Source: Bicyclus anynana
Lineage: Eukaryota > Arthropoda > Insecta > Lepidoptera > Nymphalidae
Assembly: GCF_947172395.1 (NCBI RefSeq)
Contig: NC_069095.1
Span: 9,734,001-9,798,000 of the forward strand
Direction of reading: 5' to 3'
DNA length: 64,000 nucleotides
Notes under the pieces: model-generated
Told to the model about the DNA's origin: nothing
What the model saw: only the letters and a program-made list of their open reading frames with translations
Database searches by the model: none
Translations under genes and position numbers: made by a program
Shown here: piece by piece, positions 1 to 9,200 of the stretch
How the letters are laid out: each line of letters begins with the position of its first letter
Numbering within the stretch: position 1 is the stretch's first letter

Positions 1-3000
1 GTGGTCTTCGAGCCAAATCTTGAGCCGATATATATAAAAGGTATGTTTCAAACTCCGCCGCCAAGCATCATGGCAAATCCTGCGCGTACCGAAGGAAGGC
101 AGGAACGGGAGCAGAAACACCGCGACACTGAAATCGAAAGGCAAGTTCTCATTAAAGAGGAAATCCGGAAAAAACTTTTTGATACTGCAGAAGCGGGCCC
201 TAGTGGCCCAAGCAACATATCAGTTGCACGTAGCAGGGCTTCTGCACATTCAAAGCGGTCCTCAGCCTCCATCCGGGCAAAAAAGGCACAGCTGGAGCTA
301 GCGGCAGCGGAGGCAAAAGCTCGCATTGATAAAGAACTAATAAATAAAAGGTTAGAAGCTGAAGTAGCGGCGCTAGATGACGAAGATGAATACAGTCCAC
401 AAGATGAGGTGCGTTCTACTAGTAATGTAGAGGAATGGCTAGACCGTAGCCAGCAGGAGCAGGCAGCACGGCCCGCTGTACACGAGCCGTGCCCGCCCGT
501 CGCAGCAAGCGGCGGCACTGAAGGGACGCTCCAGACGCTGGCCACTGCTATAAAGGACATGGCAGCCCTTTCTCTGCGCAACGCCCCAAACAATATCAGC
601 CGCATCAGCTTGCAAAAAGAGCTACCGGTATTTATGGGTGACCCGATGGAGTGGCTCCATTTTAAGCAGGCATATGACGAGTCCACGCAGGTTTGCAGTT
701 TCAGCGAAAAAGAAAATCTATGGAGACTGCGGAGCTGCCTACGCGGACCGGCCAAGGAGGCGGTCACGGCGTTATTAATTGGAGCCACAACCCCCGACAA
801 AATAATGTCGGCGCTGGAATTACAGTTTGGCAACCCAAATATAATTATTTCCAGAATAATAATGGATGTACAAAAATTACCCACCTTAGCAGATGAATAT
901 CATAAAGATATAGTCAAGTTCGCGGTCAAGATCCAGAACTTCGTGGCAGCAGTCGTCGCGATCGGAGAGGATGAGTACCTGAAAAACATGAACATCATGT
1001 CGGCCGTATTAGCTAAGTTCCCGACGGTCCTGTTAGCAAAATGGACGGACTACAGTTATCCGCGTATTATAGACGGAACAAAGCCTAAGCTCGTCATTCT
1101 ATCCGAGTTTTTAACGGACGAAGCAGTCAAAACAACAAAAACCGCAAGTATTATTAATTACATTAAGCCCGAGCACAGTTATTTCAAAAGAAAACCATAC
1201 GCCGAAAACTACACGAAGTCGCATAACGTATTAGTACAAAGCGAGTCTAACACAAATGTAATAATAAAATGCAGCTACTGTAACGATCGCGGTGGGTCCA
1301 AAGTCCACAATCTACCGGACTGCAAATTATTTAAGAAGGCACTACGCAAGGATCGCTGGCATCACGTGAAACGATATCGTTTATGTTTTCAATGTCTTGC
1401 ACCTATTAAGCACGACAGAGACCATTGCCCGGCGCCTAGGTGCGACAAGGACGGCTGCGGTAAGGCGCACCACCGATTATTGCACTACGATAACCACAAT
1501 TTACGAAATGAAAACATCACGGCCGCGCCTGAGTCAGAGTTTCGACCGAACGACAGCGAGATGAACACGGAAGCGCAGCAAGTAACACACATTATGGATA
1601 GTCGTAATGTACTTCTAAAGGTAGTAACTTTGCACATACATGGACCGAGCGGAACCGAGACTACAAGCGCGTTACTCGACGACGGATCAACTGTCACACT
1701 AATAAACTCGGAGCTGGCAGCGCGCGTTGGTTTACACGGACGTCACACAAAGATGCGCGTGTGTGGAGCATGGAACAATGCAGTAGAATGCGACAGCGAG
1801 TCACTGAAATTTACTGTGACAAACAGAGACGGCCAACTATATTCGCTAACGGGAAATAGTGTAGACAACTTGAGTTTACCTGCGCAAGATTCCTCGAATT
1901 TATGCATTACGCGATACGATTATTTATCTGAAGTAAAAAATAAAATTAATCTCGCACATTATAAGCCCGAAATATTGATAGGGCAAGATAATTATCATTT
2001 ATTATTACCACTACAAGTACTTGAAGGCAAACCAGGAGAACCCTTTGCAACTCTTACGCCGCTTGGGTGGTGTATCCATGGTCAGACCAGAGAAACCTTA
2101 TACAGCTCACTGCATTCCTCCCTCCTTCTCAGCTCGAATCACAAAAATGCAGGTATAGAAAATAAATACTTACCTCCCGATATTCATGAAGAGGTACGGC
2201 AGTTACGCGCGATTGAATCTTTAGGTATAACCGCTGTTCCGCGAGAGAACTCCGATGACCTGCAGGCTAGGGCTCATCTGGAACCAACCTGTAAATTAAT
2301 GGAAGGAAGGTGGCATGTTGGGTTGCCGTGGAAAAATACTGAAGCATTAGAACCTAGTGCTATAAAATCCAATAATGATCAGCACTCCGAACGAACTTTA
2401 GGCGTCATGTGTTTACCTACAGACATAGTTTCGGGGGGAAAAGTACCCACTAAAAGAGAAATTTCAAGAGTTATTATGTTAATATTTGGTATGTTTGGAT
2501 TTTTAGCGCCATTCAAAATCAAAGAAAAAATAATATTGCAAGAAACATGGCGATCTGGAATCGACTGGGACGAACCACTTAATAAGGAACTTTATTATAA
2601 GTGGACCGAATGGTTAAAGTTGCTAAAAAGCATCGATAAGATGTACCTACCGCGTCACAATCGCGCGGCTGCGCGCGCGAGCGAGATGGAGAACGCAGTG
2701 AATGTTGCACCGAACAGTGTAAGCGATGCCTACTCGAAACTAGAATTACATGTTTTTACCGATGCATCAATAAAAGCAATGTGCGCCGTCGTTATAGGAG
2801 CTAGATTGGCGGATTCAATAATTAAACCGCACAGAAAATATTTTTGGAGCGATTCTATTAATGTATTACACTGGACAGAAAAAAGCGCGCGAAAGTATAA
2901 AATGTTCGTAACACATCGCTTAGGAGAAATAGACGAACTTACCCGTGCAAGCGAACTGAACGTAACCGACGCAGCTACTGAAGAAGTGCTAACTTATTTT

Positions 3001-3897
3001 CTATGTTGCGATGCGAATAAATGGCCTGAAGATTTGGTGACTGGTACTGAAACAGAGCAAATGTATATCACAGAATGTGTAACTACGATTATGATAGAAA
3101 ATAAGTTTAATTGCTTACCTGCCTGTCCCGATCCTGAGAGGTTCTTTTCTTGTCTACGGCTGTTGAAATCTACATACATGGCGTTGGCTTTCGAAGATAA
3201 AATATGTAAAAGGCTTACGGGTGAAGTAGATGGTGCCAAGATGGCGCGAGCGGAGCTGATGTTGATGCTGTACGCACAAGCTCAGTCATTTGCTGAAGAC
3301 CTGGAACACCTGAAAAAAGAAAACATTTTAGAAAAGAAAAATAAATTACTTACCTTAACACCATTCTTTGACGAGCAAGGCATTCTTCGAGTAGTTGGCC
3401 GCATCCACGTTGCACCTGGAATCCCAAGAGAAGTCAAGCAACCGGACGGGCGTCATCCTGGAATTACGTGGACCTTCACAGCCCCACGTTGTCCCCACTG
3501 GGGTGGAGCGTGGGAAAGATTAATTAAAAACTTGAAGACAGCTCTCAAAGCTCATAAAACAAGCCCTGAAAGAAGAGGTTCTGCTCACGCTGATAGCGGA
3601 GGTGGAGCAGATTGTCAACAGCCGGCCACTTACTTACCCGCCGCGGCAGAAGCCATCACGTCTAATCATTTCATTCTAGGTACCTCGTCAAACCTTCCCG
3701 TACTGCGGGAGTGCAACGACTCTGGCAGGTTCCTGGGGAGGCAATGGCGCACATTCTCCAGCTCCTGGCTGACCACTTCTGGACTTGCGGGCGAAGTCGG
3801 GGCTGCTAAGGCGACTGGTGGCACGCGTCGCAATATTACCAGTGAGGAGCGAGTGCTAAAGCGCACTGGGGTGGAGAGTGTTAACGACGCGTATTAA
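1..3897 (+). CDS. Degenerate BEL/Pao Gag-Pol polyprotein (open frame, catalytic cores deleted)
   Basis: The frame stays open for 1,298 codons and may continue upstream of the window. The first codon, GTG, is not a credible start; ATGs occur at 43 and 70, the latter opening MANPART. In order: charged Ala/Glu/Lys-rich N-terminus; Gag region of the DUF1759 type from about residue 208 (LPVFMGDPMEWLHF); Cys/His zinc-knuckle region from about 424 (CSYC, CFQC); aspartic protease around LLDDGST (about 559-565) and the downstream ILIGQDNYHLLLP block (about 659). The frame then jumps from HVGLPWK (about 772) to a block starting LGVMCLP (about 800), so the RT core including its YxDD motif is absent. RNase H keeps FTDAS (Asp about 921) and WSDS (Asp about 951) but lacks the segment carrying the catalytic Glu. 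Integrase jumps from a VVGRIHVAPGIP block to GITWTF and WGGAWERL (about 1154-1174), losing the zinc-binding residues and both catalytic Asp. Near the 3' end the family-like peptide moves between frames (for example a VEQIVNSRPLTY-like stretch in another frame), so small indels are also present. Encodes no working polymerase; Gag and protease may be intact. Confidence 0.8.
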   Translation: MVFEPNLEPIYIKGMFQTPPPSIMANPARTEGRQEREQKHRDTEIERQVLIKEEIRKKLFDTAEAGPSGPSNISVARSRASAHSKRSSASIRAKKAQLELAAAEAKARIDKELINKRLEAEVAALDDEDEYSPQDEVRSTSNVEEWLDRSQQEQAARPAVHEPCPPVAASGGTEGTLQTLATAIKDMAALSLRNAPNNISRISLQKELPVFMGDPMEWLHFKQAYDESTQVCSFSEKENLWRLRSCLRGPAKEAVTALLIGATTPDKIMSALELQFGNPNIIISRIIMDVQKLPTLADEYHKDIVKFAVKIQNFVAAVVAIGEDEYLKNMNIMSAVLAKFPTVLLAKWTDYSYPRIIDGTKPKLVILSEFLTDEAVKTTKTASIINYIKPEHSYFKRKPYAENYTKSHNVLVQSESNTNVIIKCSYCNDRGGSKVHNLPDCKLFKKALRKDRWHHVKRYRLCFQCLAPIKHDRDHCPAPRCDKDGCGKAHHRLLHYDNHNLRNENITAAPESEFRPNDSEMNTEAQQVTHIMDSRNVLLKVVTLHIHGPSGTETTSALLDDGSTVTLINSELAARVGLHGRHTKMRVCGAWNNAVECDSESLKFTVTNRDGQLYSLTGNSVDNLSLPAQDSSNLCITRYDYLSEVKNKINLAHYKPEILIGQDNYHLLLPLQVLEGKPGEPFATLTPLGWCIHGQTRETLYSSLHSSLLLSSNHKNAGIENKYLPPDIHEEVRQLRAIESLGITAVPRENSDDLQARAHLEPTCKLMEGRWHVGLPWKNTEALEPSAIKSNNDQHSERTLGVMCLPTDIVSGGKVPTKREISRVIMLIFGMFGFLAPFKIKEKIILQETWRSGIDWDEPLNKELYYKWTEWLKLLKSIDKMYLPRHNRAAARASEMENAVNVAPNSVSDAYSKLELHVFTDASIKAMCAVVIGARLADSIIKPHRKYFWSDSINVLHWTEKSARKYKMFVTHRLGEIDELTRASELNVTDAATEEVLTYFLCCDANKWPEDLVTGTETEQMYITECVTTIMIENKFNCLPACPDPERFFSCLRLLKSTYMALAFEDKICKRLTGEVDGAKMARAELMLMLYAQAQSFAEDLEHLKKENILEKKNKLLTLTPFFDEQGILRVVGRIHVAPGIPREVKQPDGRHPGITWTFTAPRCPHWGGAWERLIKNLKTALKAHKTSPERRGSAHADSGGGADCQQPATYLPAAAEAITSNHFILGTSSNLPVLRECNDSGRFLGRQWRTFSSSWLTTSGLAGEVGAAKATGGTRRNITSEERVLKRTGVESVNDAY

Positions 3898-4131
3898 TAA
3901 TATTATGTACCTAAATGTATTATGTATATAGTTTAAATAAATGGTGAAATGGAACGCGTGTGGTGACAGCAAACGTCACTTAATGTCAGAAAAATCAAAA
4001 CGTCACTCGTTGACAACCAACTTGAAAACCAACGACTTTTCCTCCACCCGAGCAACGGTCACCACACACGTATCCAAAGAAATAAGCCAATTTTACCAAA
4101 AGCTGTGTTTTTATTGAGCCTGGCCTTTACA
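3879..4131 (+). repeat. BEL1 3' LTR
   Basis: A 253-bp segment begins TGTTAACGACGCG directly after a purine-rich tract and ends TTTACA, giving TG...CA ends. It holds an AATAAA signal at 3936-3941. The gag-pol stop codon (3895-3897) lies 17 bp inside it. The partner LTR is outside the window, so the boundaries rest on the terminal motifs only. Confidence 0.65.
3936..3941 (+). promoter_or_regulatory. Polyadenylation signal AATAAA in BEL1 LTR
   Basis: AATAAA sits about 57 bp into the LTR, where a retroelement transcript would be cleaved. Expected from position; not proven. Confidence 0.4.
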
Positions 4132-4599
4132 CTTTCTTATATAATAAATTAAACATACAATACAATGCACTTATTTTGTGTCAGCTAATAAAAAATGCGA
4201 TTGTTACTATTAGTGTCATAACAGAACATTCAAATCGTGGAAAATTTTCTGTGAAATGTGATTCGTACGTAGATGAAAACAGGTGAAAATGCGGCAAAGC
4301 GCTGTTTAATATCGCTGAATAAAACCGACTGCGAACTAAAGCTTGCTGTAATGCATTTTCTCATATTCCCAACTACACACTTCGTATGTTGGTACATAAG
4401 TAAGGCTGACTTGCGAAAATTTTTCCTCTTACAGTAAACGGAAATCTGGGGCATTCTCTGTACAGTTTTTCGTGAAGTATTTGTTTAGGCGTAAATTTTA
4501 TTGGCACGAGTACATTTTTTCCGTATTATTTGAATAGGCATGAAGTGAATTTTAAAGTATTCGAAACAAAGATTAAGGATAGGTCTATTACCGCAGTTA
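4132..4599. other. Anonymous AT-rich stretch
   Basis: Follows the BEL1 LTR. Only short chance frames are present; no repeat family or RNA recognised. Confidence 0.4.
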
Positions 4600-4790
4600 C
4601 AAACCGACCGACAAAGACGTACCGCCAAGCGATTTAGCGTTCCGGTACGATGTCGTGTAGAAACCGAAAGCGGTGTGGATTTTCATCCTCTTCCTACCAA
4701 GTTAGCCCGTTCCCAACTTAGATTGCATCATCTCTTACCATCAGGTGAGATTGTAGACAAGGGTTAACTTGTAAAGAATAAAAAAAAATA
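4600..4790 (+). repeat. SINE A, 5'-truncated copy
   Basis: Carries the SINE A body (GACAAAGACGTACCGCCAAG, GTGTGGATTTTCATCCTC) and tail (ACTTACCATCAGGTGAGATT-like, GTAAAGAATAAAAA). The tRNA-like head is absent. The full-length reference in this window is 62190-62509. Confidence 0.8.
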
Positions 4791-4800
4791 ACCTTGTGAT

Positions 4801-4907
4801 TATCGTCATTATCTATAACAACCAATATTCGGCTCATTGTTGAGCACGAGTCTTCTCTCAGAATGAGAGGGGTATGGATTTTCATCCTAGTCCTAACAAG
4901 TTAACCC
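4801..4907. repeat. Chimeric junction: SINE B 3' end (minus) joined to SINE A body (plus)
   Basis: 4801-4872 is the antisense 3' end of SINE B (AATATTCGGCTCATTGTTGA, TCTCAGAATGAGAGGGG). It runs directly into a sense SINE A piece (GGTATGGATTTTCATCCTAG) ending near 4907. The join falls on a shared GGGGT stretch. Confidence 0.7.
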
Positions 4908-5488
4908 GTTTTGTAGCCCCAAGCCCCAGAGAAAACTACAATATTTTTGGTTTAGACCTATATGATCGAATACATCTTCCCTGATGTTTGGGAAAACGGA
5001 TGTTAGACTACGAGGCAATCTACTGACGAGATCATAGTGACATGCGGTTACCGATAAAAACAACCTATCGAACGATTCCCTTGGACACTGCACAGTACAA
5101 CTTATTTTAAGACTTAACACATCGGGTTACGGTTCAATATTCTTTGCTTTATTTTGTCAAAGCCCGGGGACAGATACATGGAATAATTGAATTTCTTGAC
5201 GACGTGATAAATCTGCCCAACGTGTGTTCGCTTTAGCGTACAAATGTTTGTCGTGGAGCAAAGTAATTAGATATAAACCAGTTCAATGGGAAAAGTAATT
5301 CGGATTCCTAAGGACGTTATTCGCCGTTTCTTTGTCTATAGTCTGTACCTAGATGTATATCGCTTTATCTGTACGTTCTGATAAAGTTATATCATCCACG
5401 AATATAAGTTTTTTGTCTAATAAATCTATGAATTTGTAGAATATTCTATTAGATATAGTCTAAAAGTATACCCATTCGAGGTGTTTTC
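4908..5488. other. Anonymous stretch
   Basis: No gene, RNA or family recognised; short open frames only. Confidence 0.4.
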
Positions 5489-5655
5489 TATACTTATACT
5501 AATATTATAAAGAGGTAAAGTTTGTAAGTTTGTCACATTTTTTAAATGGGGTAATCTTCGGAACTACTGGTCCGATTTTAAAAATTCTTTCACCAATAGA
5601 ATGCTACATTATCGAGGAGTGCTATAGGCTATATTTTATATTGGTATCATATATA
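5489..5655 (-). repeat. Repeat P fragment
   Basis: Antisense copy of the abundant short repeat: starts TACTAATATTATAAAGAGG (complement of the TTTATAATATTAGTA end) and contains CTACTGGTCCGATTTTAAAA and TTCTTTCACCAATAG, found also in the copies at 14.3 and 51.3-51.7 kb. The far end is diverged. Confidence 0.65.
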
Positions 5656-6053
5656 TTAGCCGAGTTATCACAGTTTTTGTCATACAGGTCGGACTGAAAA
5701 TCCTCTTAAACAGACTTATTCGCATGCGCTGCCTTAACTATTGTGTAAAATTTAAATTAATGTATGGGGACTTTATGTATCTTTAAAAGTTCTACAAAAA
5801 AGTCTGCGACACCATATATCTATCTTCTATATATTAGCAGATATAGTACCTTTTGTGTTTTAAAAATTATTAATTTTATATACTTAGGTTTACGTCATTA
5901 TTTATACAACTAAACTTTAATCCTTATTAAAATAAATTATTTAGTAATCACAAGGATATTACGGAGATAAGATTTGCCCTTTACAGTATGTTAATTACTT
6001 AAATAGTTTCGGAGATAATACAAAATTTCTAAAAGACGCAGAAATTCCGCTAT

Positions 6054-6240
6054 ATGACGCCCAGCGCTTTCATTTACATAGTTCCCGTTCCCGTGTGAAT
6101 ATGGGGATCAAACATAGCCTATGACACTCGCAAATAACGTAGCTTTCTATTGGTAAAACAATTTTCCAAATCGGTCCAGTAGATCCAGAGATTACCTCCT
6201 ACAACCACACGAACTTTACCTCTTTATATTGTTAGCATAG
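6054..6240 (+). repeat. Repeat P copy, diverged
   Basis: Sense copy: TGACGCCCAGCGCTTT head, ATAGCCTATGACACTCGCAA, AAATCGGTCCAGTAGATCC and a TTTATATTGTTAGCATAG end. Homologous pieces lie at 6901-7036 and 7580-7767. Confidence 0.7.
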
Positions 6241-6793
6241 AAGTCTCTATTTCTCTTGGTCATACCACCACTCTCGAAGGACTGGACCGATTTTGCTAAG
6301 GGTAGGAATAAGATAGAGAAGTTACAGGGTAGGGTAGGGTACGGGTAGGGAAGCGTAGGGGTAGTGTAGGGGTAGGGTAGGTTTAGGGCCGGGTTTAGGG
6401 TAGTGGTAGGGTAGGGGTAGAGGTAGGGTAGTGGTAGGCTAGAGGTACGGGTAGGATAGGGAAGTGGTAGGGTAGGGGTAGGATAGGCGTGAGATAGGGG
6501 TACGGCTGGGATAGGGGTAGGAAAGAGATAGGGTACGGGGAGGGTAGGGGTAGGATGGGGGTAGTGGTAGGATGGAGGTGTAGGTAAGGTAGGAGTAGGT
6601 TTGGGGTAGGCTAGGGGTAGGGTGGGGGTAGAGGTAGGGCAGGGTAGGGTAGAGGTAGGGTAGATGTAGGGGTTGGATAGGGTTGGGGTAGTGGTAGGGT
6701 AGGGGTAGGGTAGGGTAGGGGTAGGGTAGGGTAGGGGTAGTAGTAAAGTTGACATCGAAATTTACGCGGACGAAGTCGCGGGCGTCCGCTAGT
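6241..6793 (-). repeat. Repeat Q remnant split by a G-rich minisatellite
   Basis: 6241-6299 resembles the antisense 3' half of a P/Q repeat (ACTGGACCGATTTTGCTAAG). 6764-6793 is its antisense head (ACGCGGACGAAGTCGCGGGC, then GTCCGCTAGT). The interior has been replaced by, or expanded into, the minisatellite listed next. Confidence 0.55.
6300..6743 (+). repeat. G-rich minisatellite, TAGGG/GTAGGGG units
   Basis: About 440 bp of degenerate repeats built from GGTAGGG and GGGGTAG words, with nearly all G on the plus strand. The many GGG runs at short spacing predict G-quadruplex capacity. A long Pro/Tyr/Thr-rich frame on the minus strand is merely translation of this array. The unit is not the usual insect telomere repeat TTAGG. 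Confidence 0.9.
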
Positions 6794-6900
6794 CTTTTTA
6801 TGTTTATTTAAATAAAATTCACATAGGTACGTGCTCTCTCAATAATTAGTTGCTGGGCAGTAGGTATATAAGCAAATATATTAGACTACTCGTATATCGT

Positions 6901-7036
6901 AGAAAATATAGCCTGACACTCAAAAATAACGTAGTCTCTAGTAGTAAAATAATTAATCAAATCGGTTCAGTAGATTCAGAGATTACCCCCTATAATACCA
7001 CAAACTTTACTTTACACGTCTTTATAATATTATTAT
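6901..7036 (+). repeat. Repeat P copy, 5'-truncated
   Basis: Shares ATAGCCTGACACTCAAAAAT and AAATCGGTTCAGTAGATTCA with the 6054 and 7580 copies and ends TTTATAATATTATTATAAA. Confidence 0.65.
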
Positions 7037-7579
7037 AAATGAACTCACGCTATAATTAAGTTTTTGATTAGCTCGACCACTATGTTTCACCATGCAATTT
7101 CTATAGTTTTTTATAATTCCCATATTTTTAGTCTTAATTAATATATAATATAAATAAAATACAATATTTTTATATGCTTTTTTTAACTTGAAATGTTGAG
7201 TAGTTTCTAATTTCTTGTAAACAAACAGACAGACAGACAATTTGACACAGTGAACTTTACACATATTGTGTTGATATGTTGACATGTAAGTATAATATAT
7301 TAGAACAAAATTAATAAAGAATTTTCTGGTAACAAAATAAGATTCACGGTTGGTCCGAATATTTATTTAGTGAAAAAGTAGTTTGCTCTGAAAAATCTAC
7401 TTCATCCGCTTCGGGGTTGGAAAAATTGAAAAATATATTGTTACCCTCTTCCAGCGGCGTTAGGAGTATTGATAAATAAGTTGGAAAAATAAAGTTTTAT
7501 TGATATTGGTTTTATGGCTATTTACTGTTATTATTTATATCCACAGTTCGCCGAGTTAGGAAAATATGTTATATTTTAT
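7037..7579. other. AT-rich stretch with a short (GACA)n run
   Basis: Contains ACAGACAGACAGACA near 7226 and otherwise anonymous AT-rich sequence. No gene seen. Confidence 0.4.
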
Positions 7580-7767
7580 TAGCCCACGCCCCGCGGTTTT
7601 ACTTGCGTAATAGCCGTTCAAGTGAGGATGTGAGAATAAAATATAGCCTATGGTACTCACAAATAACTTGCCTGTCCAGTAGTAAAAGAATTTCCAAAAT
7701 CGATTCTGTAGATCCAAAAATTACGCCTTCAACACCACAAACTTTACCTTTTTATTATAATAATATT
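7580..7767 (+). repeat. Repeat P copy
   Basis: Head AGCCCACGCCCCGCGGTTTT, middle ATATAGCCTATGGTACTCAC, tail ACTTTACCTTTTTATTATAA followed by TAATATT. Confidence 0.7.
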
Positions 7768-8004
7768 GTTATTGTTAACTTATTTTATTTATTTATTTAC
7801 GTACACTTACAATATACATATAGAGACATACACAAATAATATATAACTAGCTCACATTGACTTATACGTACATCTATGACAAGTGCACACAACATTCACT
7901 AAAAACTAAAAAACATGTAAACAGTAAACAGTCAAATATCACACAAGGAACAAAAGAACAGGAATAGGCCGAATCTTACCAGTAATTTCATTTATTTATT
8001 TGTA

Positions 8005-8125
8005 ACTAGTGGACGCCCGCGACTTCGTCCGTGTGTAATTCAGTTTTACACAAATCCCGCGGGAACCATGGCCTTTTCCGGAATGAAATTTATGTAGCCT
8101 ATGTATTATCCATCCTCATTTTAAA
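8005..8125 (+). repeat. Repeat Q head, 3'-truncated
   Basis: ACTAGTGGACGCCCGCGACT head, then ACACAAATCCCGCGGGAACC and TTTTCCGGAATGAAA. The copy decays before the usual TTTCGCC...TTAGTGTG end. Confidence 0.75.
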
Positions 8126-8129
8126 TTTC

Positions 8130-8460
8130 CTAAATAATCGCAACCTAAATAATCGCTAATATTTTTTGACGATTTCAATCATCATCATCATCATCATCAG
8201 GTGCCCTCTTCAAACGGAAGTTTGGCGGTCAGATGGAGAAAACTTTTCCAATCACTTGAAATATTTCGATTTACGATTTCAATAAGAAAAAGTAATAAAA
8301 ATTATCTTTAAGGTCTGTAGTTTTTTTCCCCACCGTTGAAATCGAAAAAAGTGTATAACCCTTTATTCTTCCTAACATCTAATCCAACAAATGTTATTGA
8401 TCCCCCGTGACGCTTTAGTAACTCTAAATTTAGCATCCCGGGATTCCCTACCTAATATTA
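8130..8460 (+). repeat. Repeat R copy 1, interrupted at 8180-8272
   Basis: Matches 40165-40380 in the same orientation: AATAATCGCT, AAGTAATAAAAATTATCTTT, TCTGTAGTTTTTTTCCCCAC, TTTAGCATCCC. The other copy lacks the 93-bp insert. Family not recognised. Confidence 0.7.
8180..8272 (-). mobile_element. Short 5'-truncated RTE-like LINE tail with target duplication
   Basis: A 93-bp insert in repeat R is flanked by an 11-bp direct repeat ACGATTTCAAT (8169-8179 and 8273-8283). Read on the minus strand it ends in GATGATGATGATGATG, the tail type of RTE LINE ends in this window. The uninterrupted repeat R copy at 40.2 kb supports the insertion. Confidence 0.7.
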
Positions 8461-8902
8461 TGACAATGTGAATGTGAACTTAAAAGTCGAAACATATTAA
8501 AACGTTTAGGTACGCAAGAGAAGGCTGCCATCTGCGAATCATAAATAACACTCGAATAAATCGCACAAATTTAATTAAATATTTTCCCCAGGTGTTACTA
8601 TAAAAATACAGTACTGCGCAAACACTCTTGATCCATTTAAATAAAGTCTCTCAGTATTTAAATTGAAGCTCCGATCGGATATTAGAAGTCAGCAAATAAA
8701 CCCAACAGTTTATTCTTTCACAACAAAATTAGTTTTTTAGTATTTCAACCGTATACTCATTAAAGTTAAAACTGTTTAAGCAATTTTTCCTGTTATTTTA
8801 TTTCACTCGCGAAGTTTCCATACATTTTATGTTACTCGCTGATAATAAAAGCTTTCCATTGATGAATTTTTAAACGAGTTTATTGGTTCATACCTCTTGA
8901 TT
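8461..8902. other. Anonymous AT-rich stretch
   Basis: No coding potential, RNA or repeat family recognised. Confidence 0.4.
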
Positions 8903-8984
8903 TTATCTTAGACTGCATCGTCTCTTAACATCAGGCGAGATCGTAGTCAAGGGCAAACTTGTCAAAGAATAAAATAAAAAAAAT
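8903..8984 (+). repeat. SINE A 3' tail only
   Basis: ATCTTAGACTGCATCGTCTC, AACATCAGGCGAGATCGTAG, CAAAGAATAAAATAAAAA: the terminal segment of SINE A. It abuts the inverted-repeat element starting at 8985. Confidence 0.75.
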
Positions 8985-9148
8985 GTGACAACGTCATAAG
9001 AAAATACCTGATGGAATGGTTGCATTTTTCAAAAGAAAATGTTCGTTTTTCTAAAAGACTGTTTAATAATCTTCATAGACCAGAATATACTTTATTTCGT
9101 GTAAAAAAAGTTGGCAACCAGCTCCATCGAATTATAAGACGTTGTCAC
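8985..9148 (-). mobile_element. MITE-like element M1, short copy
   Basis: A 164-bp segment with perfect 11-bp terminal inverted repeats, GTGACAACGTC at 8985-8995 and its complement at 9138-9148. The interior matches 55323-55553 in opposite orientation (TGATGGAATGGTTGCATTTT, ATAATCTTCA, CCAGAATAT) but lacks about 55 bp present there. No coding capacity; a non-autonomous DNA transposon is the likely class. Confidence 0.7.
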
Positions 9149-9200
9149 GTCAAAAATAAGTAGGTTATCTTTCTTCTTTCGTTTTTCCACACCTGAATGC

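Larger units (their letters stand above)
1..4131 (+). mobile_element. BEL1: BEL/Pao LTR retrotransposon, 5' end outside window, pol internally deleted
   Basis: The long gag-pol frame is followed by a purine-rich tract (3867-3878) and a sequence starting TGTTAACG and ending TTTACA, read as the 3' LTR. The 5' LTR and primer-binding site would lie upstream of base 1. Gag, zinc-knuckle, protease, RNase H and integrase motifs occur in BEL/Pao order. The RT catalytic core and most of the integrase core are missing, so this copy cannot move by itself; it may be a decayed copy or a non-autonomous derivative. Confidence 0.85.

Noticed and set aside
1..42. GTG start codon of the BEL1 frame
   Set aside because: Eukaryotic initiation at GTG is unlikely; the frame simply begins at the window edge, with ATGs at 43 and 70.
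48..884. 278-codon minus-strand frame opposite BEL1 gag
   Set aside because: Shadow of the sense coding frame, with Ser/Ala-rich composition expected from antisense reading.
1..3897. BEL1 frame as a clearly domesticated host gene
   Set aside because: Frame switches near the 3' end and an adjacent LTR favour a degenerate or non-autonomous element; no evidence of selection is available here.
6216..6755. 179-codon Pro/Tyr/Thr-rich open frame on the minus strand
   Set aside because: It is a translation of the G-rich minisatellite; absence of stops follows from the repeat unit.
8160..8200. CRISPR-like or regulatory array from repeated ATC triplets
   Set aside because: It is the antisense ATGATG tail of a LINE; no spacers are present.
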